A DNA stretch of 64,000 nucleotides from CAZENU01 sp965117035. GTDB taxonomy: Bacteria; Chloroflexota; Dehalococcoidia; Lucifugimonadales; CAZENU01. Made by a program: the position numbers and the translations under genes. Shown here in pieces: positions 55,098 to 62,821 of the stretch. The stretch spans positions 1,550,001 to 1,614,000 of the forward strand of contig OZ220748.1 in assembly GCA_965117035.1 (NCBI GenBank), given 5' to 3'. Each line of letters begins with the position of its first letter. Positions within the stretch are counted from its first letter, which is position 1. The notes beneath the pieces are model-generated. The model was not told the origin of the DNA, searched no databases, and saw nothing but the letters and a program-made list of their open reading frames with translations.

Positions 55098-55982
55098 ATG
55101 AGTAACGCTTCCTCAATCAGGGTCGGCGCGCTGTTCCCGACCACGGAGATCGGCAACGACCCGGTCGTCATCCGGGACTACGCCCAGACGGTCGAGGGGC
55201 TGGGCTACGACCACATGCTCTTCTTCGAGCACGTGCTCGGGGCCAACGCCGAGTCGCCGCAGGCCCGCGGCAAGCCCTGGGAGCACACGACGCCCTACCA
55301 CGAGCCGTTCACGCTGTTCGGGTACCTGGCGGCCGCGACCGAGTCGATAGAGCTCGCCACGTGCATCATGGTGCTTCCGCTGCGCGAGACGGCGCTCGTC
55401 GCCAAGCAGGCCGCGGCGGTCGACGTGCTGTCCGGCGGGCGGCTCAGGCTCGGCGTCGCCGTCGGGCTGAACGCGGTCGAGTACGAGGCGATGGGCAAGA
55501 ACTTCCACGACCGCGGCGCGCGCATGGACGAGCAGGTCGAGGTGCTCAGGCTGCTCTGGACGCGGGAGCTGGTCACCTTCGAGGGCCGGTGGCACACGAT
55601 CACCGACGCGGGCATCAACCCGCTGCCGGCGCAGAGGCCGATCCCGCTGTGGATCGGCGGCGGCGCCGAGCCCGTGCTGCGCCGGATCGGCCGGCTGGCC
55701 GACGGCTGGATGATGCCGGGCCCCCTGCGGACGCCCGAGGACGCCGCGCCGGCCATCGACAGGATGCGCGAGCACGCCCGCAAGGCGGGCCGCGACCCCG
55801 ACGGGATCGGCATGCAGCGGGTAGTTGGCGGCGACGGCCCCGCCGAGTGGGCGGACGCGATTCGCGCGTGGCGGCCGCTCGGAGTGACCCACTTCGCGGT
55901 CGCCGCCAGCGGGCCGACGCCGGACGCGCAGTTCGAGAAGCTGCGGCAGTTCCGCGAGGTCGTATCGGAGGTCGTCGGCTGA
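55098..55982 (+). CDS. LLM-class (luciferase-like) F420-dependent oxidoreductase
   Basis: A 294-residue TIM-barrel protein of the bacterial luciferase-like family: RVGALFPTTEIGNDP at strand 1, ATCIMVLPLRETALVAKQAA, then DVLSGGRLRLGVAVGLN, and PIPLWIGGGAEPVLRRIGRLADGW at the cofactor end. Such proteins in F420-using bacteria oxidise alcohols, sugars or xenobiotics. The next gene starts on the last base of its stop (TGATG), so the pair is coupled. Confidence 0.85.
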   Translation: MSNASSIRVGALFPTTEIGNDPVVIRDYAQTVEGLGYDHMLFFEHVLGANAESPQARGKPWEHTTPYHEPFTLFGYLAAATESIELATCIMVLPLRETALVAKQAAAVDVLSGGRLRLGVAVGLNAVEYEAMGKNFHDRGARMDEQVEVLRLLWTRELVTFEGRWHTITDAGINPLPAQRPIPLWIGGGAEPVLRRIGRLADGWMMPGPLRTPEDAAPAIDRMREHARKAGRDPDGIGMQRVVGGDGPAEWADAIRAWRPLGVTHFAVAASGPTPDAQFEKLRQFREVVSEVVG

Positions 55983-56845
55983 TGAACATCGGCGTCGTCT
56001 TCCCGCAGACGGAGATCGGACCCGACCCCGTGGCGGTCCGCGACTACGTCCAGGCGGCGGAGTCGCTGGGGTACACCCACGTGCTGGCCTACGACCACGT
56101 GCTCGGGGCCAACGCGGACAGCCGCCCCGGCTGGAGCGGCGCCTACAGGCACACCGACCAGTTCCACGAGGTGATGGTGCTGTTCGCCCACGTCGCCGGG
56201 CTGACCGAGACGATCGAGCTGGTCAGCGGCATCCTGATCCTGCCGCAGCGGCAGACGGCGCTCGTCGCCAAGCAGGCCGCGGAGGTCGACCTGCTCAGCG
56301 GCGGCAGGCTGCGGCTCGGCATCGGTATCGGCTGGAACGACGTCGAGTACGAGGCGCTGGGCGAGGATTTTACGAATCGCGGCCGGCGCTCCGAGGAGCA
56401 GATCGAGGTGCTCCGGCTGCTGTGGACGAACGAGCTGGTCACGTACAGGGGCCGCTGGCACACGATCGACGACGGCGGCATCAACCCGATGCCGGCGCAG
56501 CGGCCGATACCGATATGGTTCGGCGGGATGGACGAGCGCGTGCTGGCGCGGCTGGCCCGCCTGGGCGACGGCTGGATGCCCCAGGGCGGCCCGGACGACA
56601 AGCTGCGCGCCATGGTAGAGCGCATGAGAGGCTACGCCGCCGATGCCGGACGCGACCCCGGGGACATCGGCGTGGACGGCAGGCTCGTGCTCCAGGGCAC
56701 GCCGGACGAGTGGGCCCGCGACCTGGCCGGCTGGCGGGAAGCCGGGGCGACGCACGTGTCGGTCAGCACGATCGGCGCGGGCCTGGGGTCGCCCCAGGAC
56801 CACGTCGACGCGATAGCGAGGTTCATGGAGACGGCGCCCCGGTAG
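55982..56845 (+). CDS. LLM-class F420-dependent oxidoreductase, tandem paralog
   Basis: A 287-residue paralog of the preceding gene: MNIGVVFPQTEIGPDP, LPQRQTALVAKQAAEVDLLS, GRLRLGIGIGWNDVEYEALG and PIPIWFGGMDERVLARLARL. The two align along their whole length, so they arose by tandem duplication. The start overlaps the previous stop by one base. It may act on a different substrate or form a hetero-oligomer. Confidence 0.85.
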   Translation: MNIGVVFPQTEIGPDPVAVRDYVQAAESLGYTHVLAYDHVLGANADSRPGWSGAYRHTDQFHEVMVLFAHVAGLTETIELVSGILILPQRQTALVAKQAAEVDLLSGGRLRLGIGIGWNDVEYEALGEDFTNRGRRSEEQIEVLRLLWTNELVTYRGRWHTIDDGGINPMPAQRPIPIWFGGMDERVLARLARLGDGWMPQGGPDDKLRAMVERMRGYAADAGRDPGDIGVDGRLVLQGTPDEWARDLAGWREAGATHVSVSTIGAGLGSPQDHVDAIARFMETAPR

Positions 56846-56930
56846 GGCGCGGGAGAGAGACCCCTGCGTAGTCCCGGAGGCGGGAGACAGATGTTGCGGA
56901 CACATGGCGGATTCGTGGCTGGGGCCCCCC

Positions 56931-57080
56931 GCCCCTGGGTTCCCGCCTGCGCGGGAATGACGGTTGTGCAAAGGTCTCCCTTCGCGGGAATGACGATTGT
57001 GTGGGTTCCGGGTGTGCAAGGGGTCTCCCGCCGCGGGTACGACGGGTATCCAGGAGTCCCCCGGCGCGGGAAAGACGTTG
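56931..57080. repeat. Dispersed GGGTTCCCGCC...GGGAATGACG repeat, full unit plus decayed units
   Basis: A full unit at 56936-56975 is followed by three shorter, diverged units (around 56985, 57035 and 57060) that keep CGCGGG and ACGA. No gene is seen between 56846 and 57099. Confidence 0.65.
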
Positions 57081-57099
57081 TGCGAAGGCTTGGGATACG

Positions 57100-58227
57100 A
57101 TGACAGAGACGAACGATAACGACCTGAAGCGGACTCCCCTGTACGACACGCACGTCGAGCTCGGCGGGCGGATGGTGCCCTTCGGCGGATGGGACATGCC
57201 GGTGCAGTACACGGGCATCCTGGACGAGGCGCGGGCCGTCAGGTCGAACGCCGGCATCTTCGACGTCTCGCACATGGGCCGCGTCATAATCCGCGGGCCG
57301 GACGCGGTCGTGCTGCTGAACCGTGTGCTGAGCGTCGACGTGCCGAAGCTGCGGATACGCAGGGCGCGTTACGGCGTCATATGCGACGCCGAGGGCGGCA
57401 TCATCGACGACACGATCGTCTACCGGCTGGGCATGCAGCGCTACCTGCTGGTGCCGAACGCCTCCAACGCGGACGCGGTGATCGGCTGGCTGCGCCGGTG
57501 GCGGCGGGACGAGGACCGCGTCGAGATCGAGATCCTCACGGACGAGCTCGCGATGATCGCGCTGCAGGGGCCGGCGGCGCAGCTCGTCCTGTCGGGCCTG
57601 ACCAACCACGACCTGACGTCGATGCGGCTGTTCAGGGCGGCGGAGATCGAGGTCTCCGGCGCGCCGTCCATCGTCGCCCGCACGGGCTACACCGGGGAGG
57701 ACGGCTTCGAGCTCATGGTGCCGTCCGGCGACGCGGCGAGGATATGGCGGGCGCTGAGCGACGGGGGCGCCGTGCCGTGCGCGCTCGGGGCGCGGGACGT
57801 GCTGCGCCTGGAGGCGGGGCTGCCGCTTCACGGCAACGACATCGACGCGAGCACGAACCCGTACGAGGCCGGGCTGGGCAGGTTCGTCCACGTCGACCGG
57901 GACGGCTACGTCGCCCGGGAGGCTTTGACGCGCCTCCGGGACAAGGAGCCGGAGCGCAGGCTGATCGGCTTCGACGTGGTCGGCCGGGGCATCGCGCGGC
58001 AGGGCTTCGCCCTCATCGCGGACGGCGAGCGGGTCGGCGAAGTTACCAGCGGGAACTACTCTCCCACGCTTGACAGTGCTATAGGCATGGGCTATGTTCG
58101 GAACGAGTTTTCGGACCCTGGGACTCCGCTCCACGTGGACGTCCGGGGCCGCCTGGTGGAGGCCGAAGTGACGCTGCTTCCCTTCTACGCCGAGCGGCAG
58201 GCCCCGATACTCGCGCCCATCGGATAA
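57100..58227 (+). CDS. gcvT: Aminomethyltransferase (glycine cleavage T protein)
   Basis: A 375-residue enzyme that transfers the C1 unit from aminomethyl-lipoyl H protein to tetrahydrofolate and frees ammonia. Signatures are TPLYDTHVELGGRMVPFGGW near the start, RSNAGIFDVSHMGRV, RTGYTGEDGFEL and ARDVLRLEAGLPLHGND. The start at 57100 is chosen by alignment with the family N-terminus; the upstream frame is repeat DNA. First gene of gcvT-gcvH-gcvPA-gcvPB. Confidence 0.94.
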   Translation: MTETNDNDLKRTPLYDTHVELGGRMVPFGGWDMPVQYTGILDEARAVRSNAGIFDVSHMGRVIIRGPDAVVLLNRVLSVDVPKLRIRRARYGVICDAEGGIIDDTIVYRLGMQRYLLVPNASNADAVIGWLRRWRRDEDRVEIEILTDELAMIALQGPAAQLVLSGLTNHDLTSMRLFRAAEIEVSGAPSIVARTGYTGEDGFELMVPSGDAARIWRALSDGGAVPCALGARDVLRLEAGLPLHGNDIDASTNPYEAGLGRFVHVDRDGYVAREALTRLRDKEPERRLIGFDVVGRGIARQGFALIADGERVGEVTSGNYSPTLDSAIGMGYVRNEFSDPGTPLHVDVRGRLVEAEVTLLPFYAERQAPILAPIG

Positions 58228-58276
58228 CGAAGACCCGGCTGACAATCAACACCCACCACTTGCGGACAGGGAGCGC

Positions 58277-58666
58277 ATGACAACCCCCTCCGACCTCAGG
58301 TACATCAAGGAGCACGACTGGGTGCGCGTGGACGACGACGGGACCGCGACGTTCGGGATCACCGACCACGCCCAGGACAGCCTCGGAGACGTGGTGTTCG
58401 TCGACCTTCCCGAGCCCGGCACAGCGGTATCTCAGTCCGAACCGTTCGGCGAGGTCGAGTCGGTCAAGGCCGTGTCGGAGTTGATAGCGCCGCTGAGCGG
58501 GACTGTCGTAGAGAGCAACGGCGCCGTCGTCGACGCTCCCGAGCTGGTGAACGAGTCTCCTTACGAGGAAGGGTGGCTGGTGAAGGTGGAGGTGGCGGAC
58601 GCGTCCGAGCTGGACGGCCTGATGTCCGCGGAGGAGTACGACTCCTTCCTGGCGTCCGGGTCGTAG
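58277..58666 (+). CDS. gcvH: Glycine cleavage system H protein
   Basis: A 129-residue lipoyl carrier protein. The lipoylated lysine is in GEVESVKAVSELIAP (about K63). The N-terminus YIKEHDWVRVDDDGTATFGI and the C-terminal EEGWLVKVEV are typical. It shuttles the aminomethyl group from P to T protein. It lies 49 bases after gcvT and 21 before gcvPA. Confidence 0.96.
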   Translation: MTTPSDLRYIKEHDWVRVDDDGTATFGITDHAQDSLGDVVFVDLPEPGTAVSQSEPFGEVESVKAVSELIAPLSGTVVESNGAVVDAPELVNESPYEEGWLVKVEVADASELDGLMSAEEYDSFLASGS

Positions 58667-58687
58667 CCGCCCTCGGTCCTCCGCAGC

Positions 58688-60010
58688 ATGGGCTTCACCT
58701 CACCCTACACGCCGAACACCGATTCCGACCGGCGGGCCATGCTGGACGCCATCGGCGTCGACTCGGTGGACGACCTGTTCTCGGACATCCCGGCGGAGCA
58801 CCGCAACCCCGGACTCGACCTTCCGCCGCCGACCTCGGAGCTGGAGCTGCGGCGCGAGATCGAGGCGATGGCGGGCGAGAACGTCACGCCCGGCAGCTAC
58901 CCGTCGTTCCTGGGCGGCGGCGCGTACCGCCACTTCGTCCCCGCCGTGGTGCGGCAGATCGCCTCCCGCAGCGAGTTCATGACCTGCTACACGCCGTACC
59001 AGCCGGAGGTGTCGCAGGGCACGCTGCAGGCGCACTACGAGTTCCAGTCCATGGTGTGCCAGCTAACCGGGATGGAGGTCGCCAACGCCGGCATGTACGA
59101 CGGCGCGACCTCGATGGCAGAGGCGGTGCTCATGGCCGCCCGGGTGACCCGGAGAGAGGGCGTCGCCGTGCTCGATACGGTGTCGCCGTACTACAGGGAC
59201 GTGCTGGCCACCTACGTGCAGGCGCCCGGACTGCGGATCGACGCAGTCTCGCCGGACGACGACGCGCTCGCCGACGACACCGCGTGCCTGGTCGTGCAGC
59301 AGCCGGGCTTCCTGGGCTGCCTGGAGGACCTGGAGGCGCTGTCGCGCAGGGCGCACGACAGCGGCGCGCTGCTGGTCGTCGTCGCGGACCCGATATCGCT
59401 GGCGATGTTCAGGCCGCCCGGGGACTACGACGCCGACATCGTCGTGGCGGAGGGGCAGCCGCTGGGCATCGCGCCGACCTTCGGCGGGCCGTACGTCGGC
59501 ATATTCGCCTGCAAGCAGCGCTACGTCAGGCAGATGCCGGGCCGCATCGTCGGCCGTACGGTCGACTCGCGGGGCCGCACCGGATACGTGCTCACGCTGC
59601 AGGCGCGGGAGCAGCACATCCGCCGCGAGAAGGCGACCTCCAACATATGCACGTCCGTCGGGCTGATCGCGCTGATGTCGGCGGTGTACATGGGCGCCCA
59701 GGGCAAGCAGGGGCTGCGGCACGTCGCCGAGCTGTGCTACCACAAGGCGCACTACGCGGCGTCGCTGGTCCGCGACATCCCCGGCTACTCGCTGCCCATC
59801 GACGGCACCTTCTTCCGCGAGTTCGTCGTGCGGTGCCCGAAGCCGCCCGCGGAGACGAACCGGCTGCTGCTGGAGCGCGGCATCATCGGCGGCCTCGACG
59901 TGAGCGACCAGGTGGCCGACGGCATGCTGCTCTGCTTCACCGAGGTGAACAGCCGGGAGGAGATCGACTCGCTGGCCGAGGCGCTGGCGGAAATTGGGGG
60001 GGCGTCGTGA
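58688..60010 (+). CDS. gcvPA: Glycine dehydrogenase (decarboxylating) subunit 1
   Basis: A 440-residue N-terminal half of P protein: YTPNTDSDRRAMLDAIGVDS, FLGGGAYRHFVPAVV, TCYTPYQPEVSQGTLQAHYE and GEGQPLGIAPTFGGPYVG-like segment (EGQPLGIAPTFGGPYVGIF). The split form pairs with gcvPB; this subunit lacks the PLP lysine. It ends with a 4-base GTGA overlap into gcvPB. Confidence 0.94.
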   Translation: MGFTSPYTPNTDSDRRAMLDAIGVDSVDDLFSDIPAEHRNPGLDLPPPTSELELRREIEAMAGENVTPGSYPSFLGGGAYRHFVPAVVRQIASRSEFMTCYTPYQPEVSQGTLQAHYEFQSMVCQLTGMEVANAGMYDGATSMAEAVLMAARVTRREGVAVLDTVSPYYRDVLATYVQAPGLRIDAVSPDDDALADDTACLVVQQPGFLGCLEDLEALSRRAHDSGALLVVVADPISLAMFRPPGDYDADIVVAEGQPLGIAPTFGGPYVGIFACKQRYVRQMPGRIVGRTVDSRGRTGYVLTLQAREQHIRREKATSNICTSVGLIALMSAVYMGAQGKQGLRHVAELCYHKAHYAASLVRDIPGYSLPIDGTFFREFVVRCPKPPAETNRLLLERGIIGGLDVSDQVADGMLLCFTEVNSREEIDSLAEALAEIGGAS

Positions 60011-61494
60011 ACGCGGCGAGCCTCGGCGGCGACGACCGCAGGCGCCGGCTGCTGATGGACCGCAGCGTCCCCGGCAGGCTGGGCACGACGCTGCCGCCGC
60101 TGGACGTGCCCGCCCAGGAGCTTCCACCGGCGGAGGTGCTGCGCGACTCGCTGGAGATGCCCGAGGTGTCCGAGGGCGAGCTGGTGCGCTACTTCTCGCA
60201 GATCAGCCAGTTCAACTTCTCGATCGACCACAACTTCTACCCGCTTGGGAGCTGTACGATGAAGTACAACCCCAAGCTCAACGACGAGATGGCCGGCCTC
60301 CCGGGGATGTCGGAGATACACCCCCACCAGCCCGACTCGACGGTGCAGGGCGCGTTGAGGCTCGTGCACGAGCTGCAGGGCTACCTGACCGAGATATCGG
60401 GCATGGCCGCGACGAGCCTGGCGCCCAAGGCGGGCGCCGAGAGCGAGCTCGCGGGGATGCTCATGGCGCGGGCGTACCATCTCGCCAACGGCGAGGGCGA
60501 CCGGCGGGACGTGCTCGTCCCCGACAGCGCGCACGGCACCAACCCGGCGTCGGCGGCGATGGCCGGCTTCAGGCTGGTCGAGCTGCCCTCCGACGCGTCC
60601 GGCAACACCGACCTCGAGGCGCTGGAGGCCGCCGCCGGAGACGGCCTGGCCGCCTTCATGCTCACGCAGCCGAGCACGTTGGGACTGTTCGACACGAACA
60701 TCCTGGAGGTCACGCGCATCGTCCGCGCGGCGGGCGGCGTCGTCTACGGCGATGGGGCGAACCTGAACGCGCTGCTGGGCCGGGTCAAGCTGGGCGAGCT
60801 CGGCTTCGACGTGGTCCACTCGAACCTGCACAAGACCTTCACGCAGCCGCACGGCGGCGGCGGGCCGGGAGCGGGCGCCGTCATGGTCAGCGAGCGGCTC
60901 GTGCCGTTCCTCCCGACGCCCGTCGTGGACCGGCTGGAGGAGGACGGCGCGACGCGTTACGCTCTCGGGTCTCCGCCGCGGTCGATCGGCCGCATGGGCG
61001 CGTTCCACGGCAACTTCGGCGCGCTCGTGCGCGCGTACGCGTACATCCGGACGCTCGGCGACGAGGGGATAGCCCGCATCAGCGAGGACGCGGTCGTCAA
61101 CGCCAACTATGTGCTGAGCCAGCTCCGGGACGACTACGATCTGCCGTACGACCGCACCTGCTTCCACGAAGTGGTGCTCTCCGCAAGCAACCTGAAGCAG
61201 GACCACGACGTCAGCGCGCTGGACGTGGCGAAGCGGCTGATCGATTACGGCATCCACCCGCCGACGATGTACTTTCCGCTGATCGTCGACGAGGCGCTGA
61301 TGATCGAGCCGACCGAGACGGAGAGCCTGGAGACGCTCGACCACTTCATCGCTGTCATGAAGGCGATCGCCCGCGAGGCGGCCGAGGACCCCGACCTGGT
61401 GCGCTCCGCCCCGCACGACACGCCGAACTCGCGCCTCGACGAGGCGGCCGCCGCGCGCCGGCCCAACCTGCGCTGGCGCCCGGCCTCGGATTAG
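60007..61494 (+). CDS. gcvPB: Glycine dehydrogenase (decarboxylating) subunit 2, PLP-binding
   Basis: A 495-residue C-terminal half of P protein, from GTG overlapping the gcvPA stop. The PLP lysine is in HSNLHKTFTQPHGGGGPGAG. Other marks are YPLGSCTMKYNPK and PDSAHGTNPASAAMAG. With gcvPA it decarboxylates glycine and loads the aminomethyl group on GcvH. The dihydrolipoamide dehydrogenase (L protein) is not in the window. A redoxin selenoprotein gene starts 34 bases later, possibly on the same transcript. Confidence 0.95.
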   Translation: MNAASLGGDDRRRRLLMDRSVPGRLGTTLPPLDVPAQELPPAEVLRDSLEMPEVSEGELVRYFSQISQFNFSIDHNFYPLGSCTMKYNPKLNDEMAGLPGMSEIHPHQPDSTVQGALRLVHELQGYLTEISGMAATSLAPKAGAESELAGMLMARAYHLANGEGDRRDVLVPDSAHGTNPASAAMAGFRLVELPSDASGNTDLEALEAAAGDGLAAFMLTQPSTLGLFDTNILEVTRIVRAAGGVVYGDGANLNALLGRVKLGELGFDVVHSNLHKTFTQPHGGGGPGAGAVMVSERLVPFLPTPVVDRLEEDGATRYALGSPPRSIGRMGAFHGNFGALVRAYAYIRTLGDEGIARISEDAVVNANYVLSQLRDDYDLPYDRTCFHEVVLSASNLKQDHDVSALDVAKRLIDYGIHPPTMYFPLIVDEALMIEPTETESLETLDHFIAVMKAIAREAAEDPDLVRSAPHDTPNSRLDEAAAARRPNLRWRPASD

Positions 61495-61528
61495 AGCGCA
61501 CACCCTCACACGGACAAGGAGGACAGAC

Positions 61529-61981
61529 ATGGTGGAAACAGGAGATCAGGCGCCGGACTTCACGCTGGTCGACCAGAACCGCGACGAGGTGACGCTCAGC
61601 CAGTTCCGAGGCGACAAGAGCGTCGTCCTCTCCTGGCACATACACTCGTTCACAGGCGGCTGAACGGACCAGGTATCCTCGTTCCGGGCCGCGAACCCGG
61701 ACTTCGAGGAGAAGAATGCCCAGGTACTGGGCATCAGCACGAACGCGCAGCCGGCGCAGAACGCCTACTCGGTGTCGCTGGGGAACATCCCCTACCCGCT
61801 CCTGAGCGACTTCTACCCGCACGGCGAGGTCGCCAAGCAGTACGGCGTCTTCAACGAGGAGACCGGCGTCTCCTTCCGGGCGATCATCGTGGTGGGCAAG
61901 GACGGCGCCGTTCGCTTCAAGCGCGTATACACGAGCGCGGGCGACATCAGCATCGACGAGGTGCTGGCGGCCTGCGACTGA
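61529..61981 (+). CDS. Selenocysteine-containing AhpC/TSA-type redoxin (copy 1, in-frame UGA at codon 45)
   Basis: Reading from ATG 61529 (AAGGAGG 6 bases upstream) gives one 150-residue redoxin if TGA at 61661-61663 is read as selenocysteine: GDQAPDFTLVDQN, SFTGGUTDQ, QVLGIST, YPLLSDFYPHGEVAKQYGV and AIIVVGKDGAVRFKRVY are all peroxiredoxin blocks. U45 falls exactly where peroxiredoxins carry the peroxidatic cysteine (TxxC). The only other thiol is C149. The coding pattern is uninterrupted on both sides of the UGA, and a downstream paralog has UGA at the same codon. It probably reduces peroxides or disulfides in the cytoplasm. Ordinary calling would keep only codons 82-150. Confidence 0.85.
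61677..61709 (+). promoter_or_regulatory. Candidate bacterial SECIS hairpin, redoxin copy 1
   Basis: The outer stem 61677-61681/61705-61709 (CCUCG/CGAGG), a small internal loop, the inner stem 61683-61688/61696-61701 (UCCGGG/CCCGGA) and a 7-nt loop. It begins 13 nt after the UGA; the loop begins 25 nt after it. This is within the distance usual for bacterial SECIS elements read by SelB. The loop CCGCGAA lacks a G in its first two positions, a feature often seen in such elements. Confidence 0.6.
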
Positions 61982-62049
61982 CGCCGACCGCCTCGCGGGT
62001 CAACCCTTTCGCAACTCTCGTCCGGGCCGAGGCGCGTCCGCTGATCCCG

Positions 62050-62245
62050 TCGTTCCCGTGAAGACGGGGACCCCTGCCCCCGCCGTGGGTTCCCGCCTGG
62101 GGAGACCTTTGCGTAACCCCTCGCGATGGAGCCCGACAGGGCGGACACCCGTGGATTTCATAGCTGAGCCCCCAACCCCCTGGGTTCCCGCCTGCGCGGG
62201 AATGACGGTTATGCAAGGGTCTCCCTGCGCGGGAACGACGAGAGT
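62050..62245. repeat. Dispersed repeat units between the two redoxin genes
   Basis: A full GGGTTCCCGCC...GGGAATGACGG unit at 62182-62220, a half unit after it (CCTGCGCGGGAACGACG), and a diverged unit near 62090. These fill the 309-base gap. Copy 2 then has its own promoter, so the two redoxin genes can be transcribed separately. Confidence 0.65.
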
Positions 62246-62252
62246 GGGTCGT

Positions 62253-62261
62253 TGATATAAT
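62253..62261 (+). promoter_or_regulatory. Extended -10 promoter for redoxin copy 2
   Basis: TGATATAAT, identical to the prs and pcrA elements. Transcription would start near 62268, 23 nt before the ATG, leaving room for the AGGAGG at 62277-62282. Confidence 0.6.
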
Positions 62262-62290
62262 GGCGCCCTCTTGTCCAGGAGGTGCGGCCC

Positions 62291-62806
62291 ATGATTGGAG
62301 TCGGCAGCGAGGCCCCGGACTTCACCCTCGTCGACCACAACAAGCGCGACGTGACGCTGAGCGGCTACCGGGGCCGCAAGAACGTCGTCCTGTCGTTTCA
62401 TATCTACACCTTCACGGACGGCTGACGGGACCAGATTCTCTCGTTCATGGCGATGGGGCGCCAGTTCGAGAAGAGGGATACCCAGGTACTGGGTATTAGC
62501 ACCGACGCCAGGCCGACCCAGGCCGCCTACTATCTTTGCATGGGCCCCACGCTCTACTACCCGATCCCGCTGCTGAGCGATTTCCACCCCAAGGGGGCGG
62601 TGAGCAGGCTCTACGGCGTCTACGACGACGAGATGGGCACGGCGAAGCGCGCCGTCGTCATGATCGACAAGGACGGTGTCGTGCGATCGGCGCGTCTCTA
62701 CACCAGCGTGATCAAGGCCACCACGACAGGCCAGGCCTACGTCGAGTCGGACCTCGACGCGGCGAACGTGCTCGACGAGCTCGACGAGCTGCTGGGGGCC
62801 GGATAG
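62291..62806 (+). CDS. Selenocysteine-containing AhpC/TSA-type redoxin (copy 2, in-frame UGA at codon 45)
   Basis: From ATG 62291 (AGGAGG 8 bases upstream) the frame runs to 62806 as 171 residues if TGA at 62423-62425 is selenocysteine. Blocks: GSEAPDFTLVDHNKRDVTLS, FTDGURDQ, TQVLGIST, IPLLSDFHPKGAVSRLYGVY and AVVMIDKDGVVRSARLYTS. It is a paralog of copy 1 with U45 at the same place and a 20-residue longer C-terminal tail rich in Asp, Glu and Leu. The only cysteine is in YYLCMGP, so no classical resolving cysteine is kept; an external thiol probably resolves the selenenic acid. Ordinary calling would start inside at 62447. Confidence 0.85.
62439..62471 (+). promoter_or_regulatory. Candidate bacterial SECIS hairpin, redoxin copy 2
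   Basis: The outer stem 62439-62443/62467-62471 (UCUCG/CGAGA), an internal loop, the inner stem 62448-62452/62459-62463 (UGGCG/CGCCA) and the loop AUGGGG. It starts 13 nt after the UGA and is 33 nt long, exactly as in copy 1. The inner stems share no sequence yet both pair, and the closing pair changes from C-G to U-A. Confidence 0.65.
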
Positions 62807-62821
62807 CGCCGGAGACACGGA

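Noticed and set aside
61661..61663. TGA as a plain nonsense mutation making redoxin copy 1 a pseudogene
   Set aside because: The paralog carries TGA at the same codon, the site equals the peroxidatic cysteine, both frames are otherwise intact, and both have a matching downstream hairpin. TGA also serves as a normal stop for many genes here, so a global code change is not indicated.
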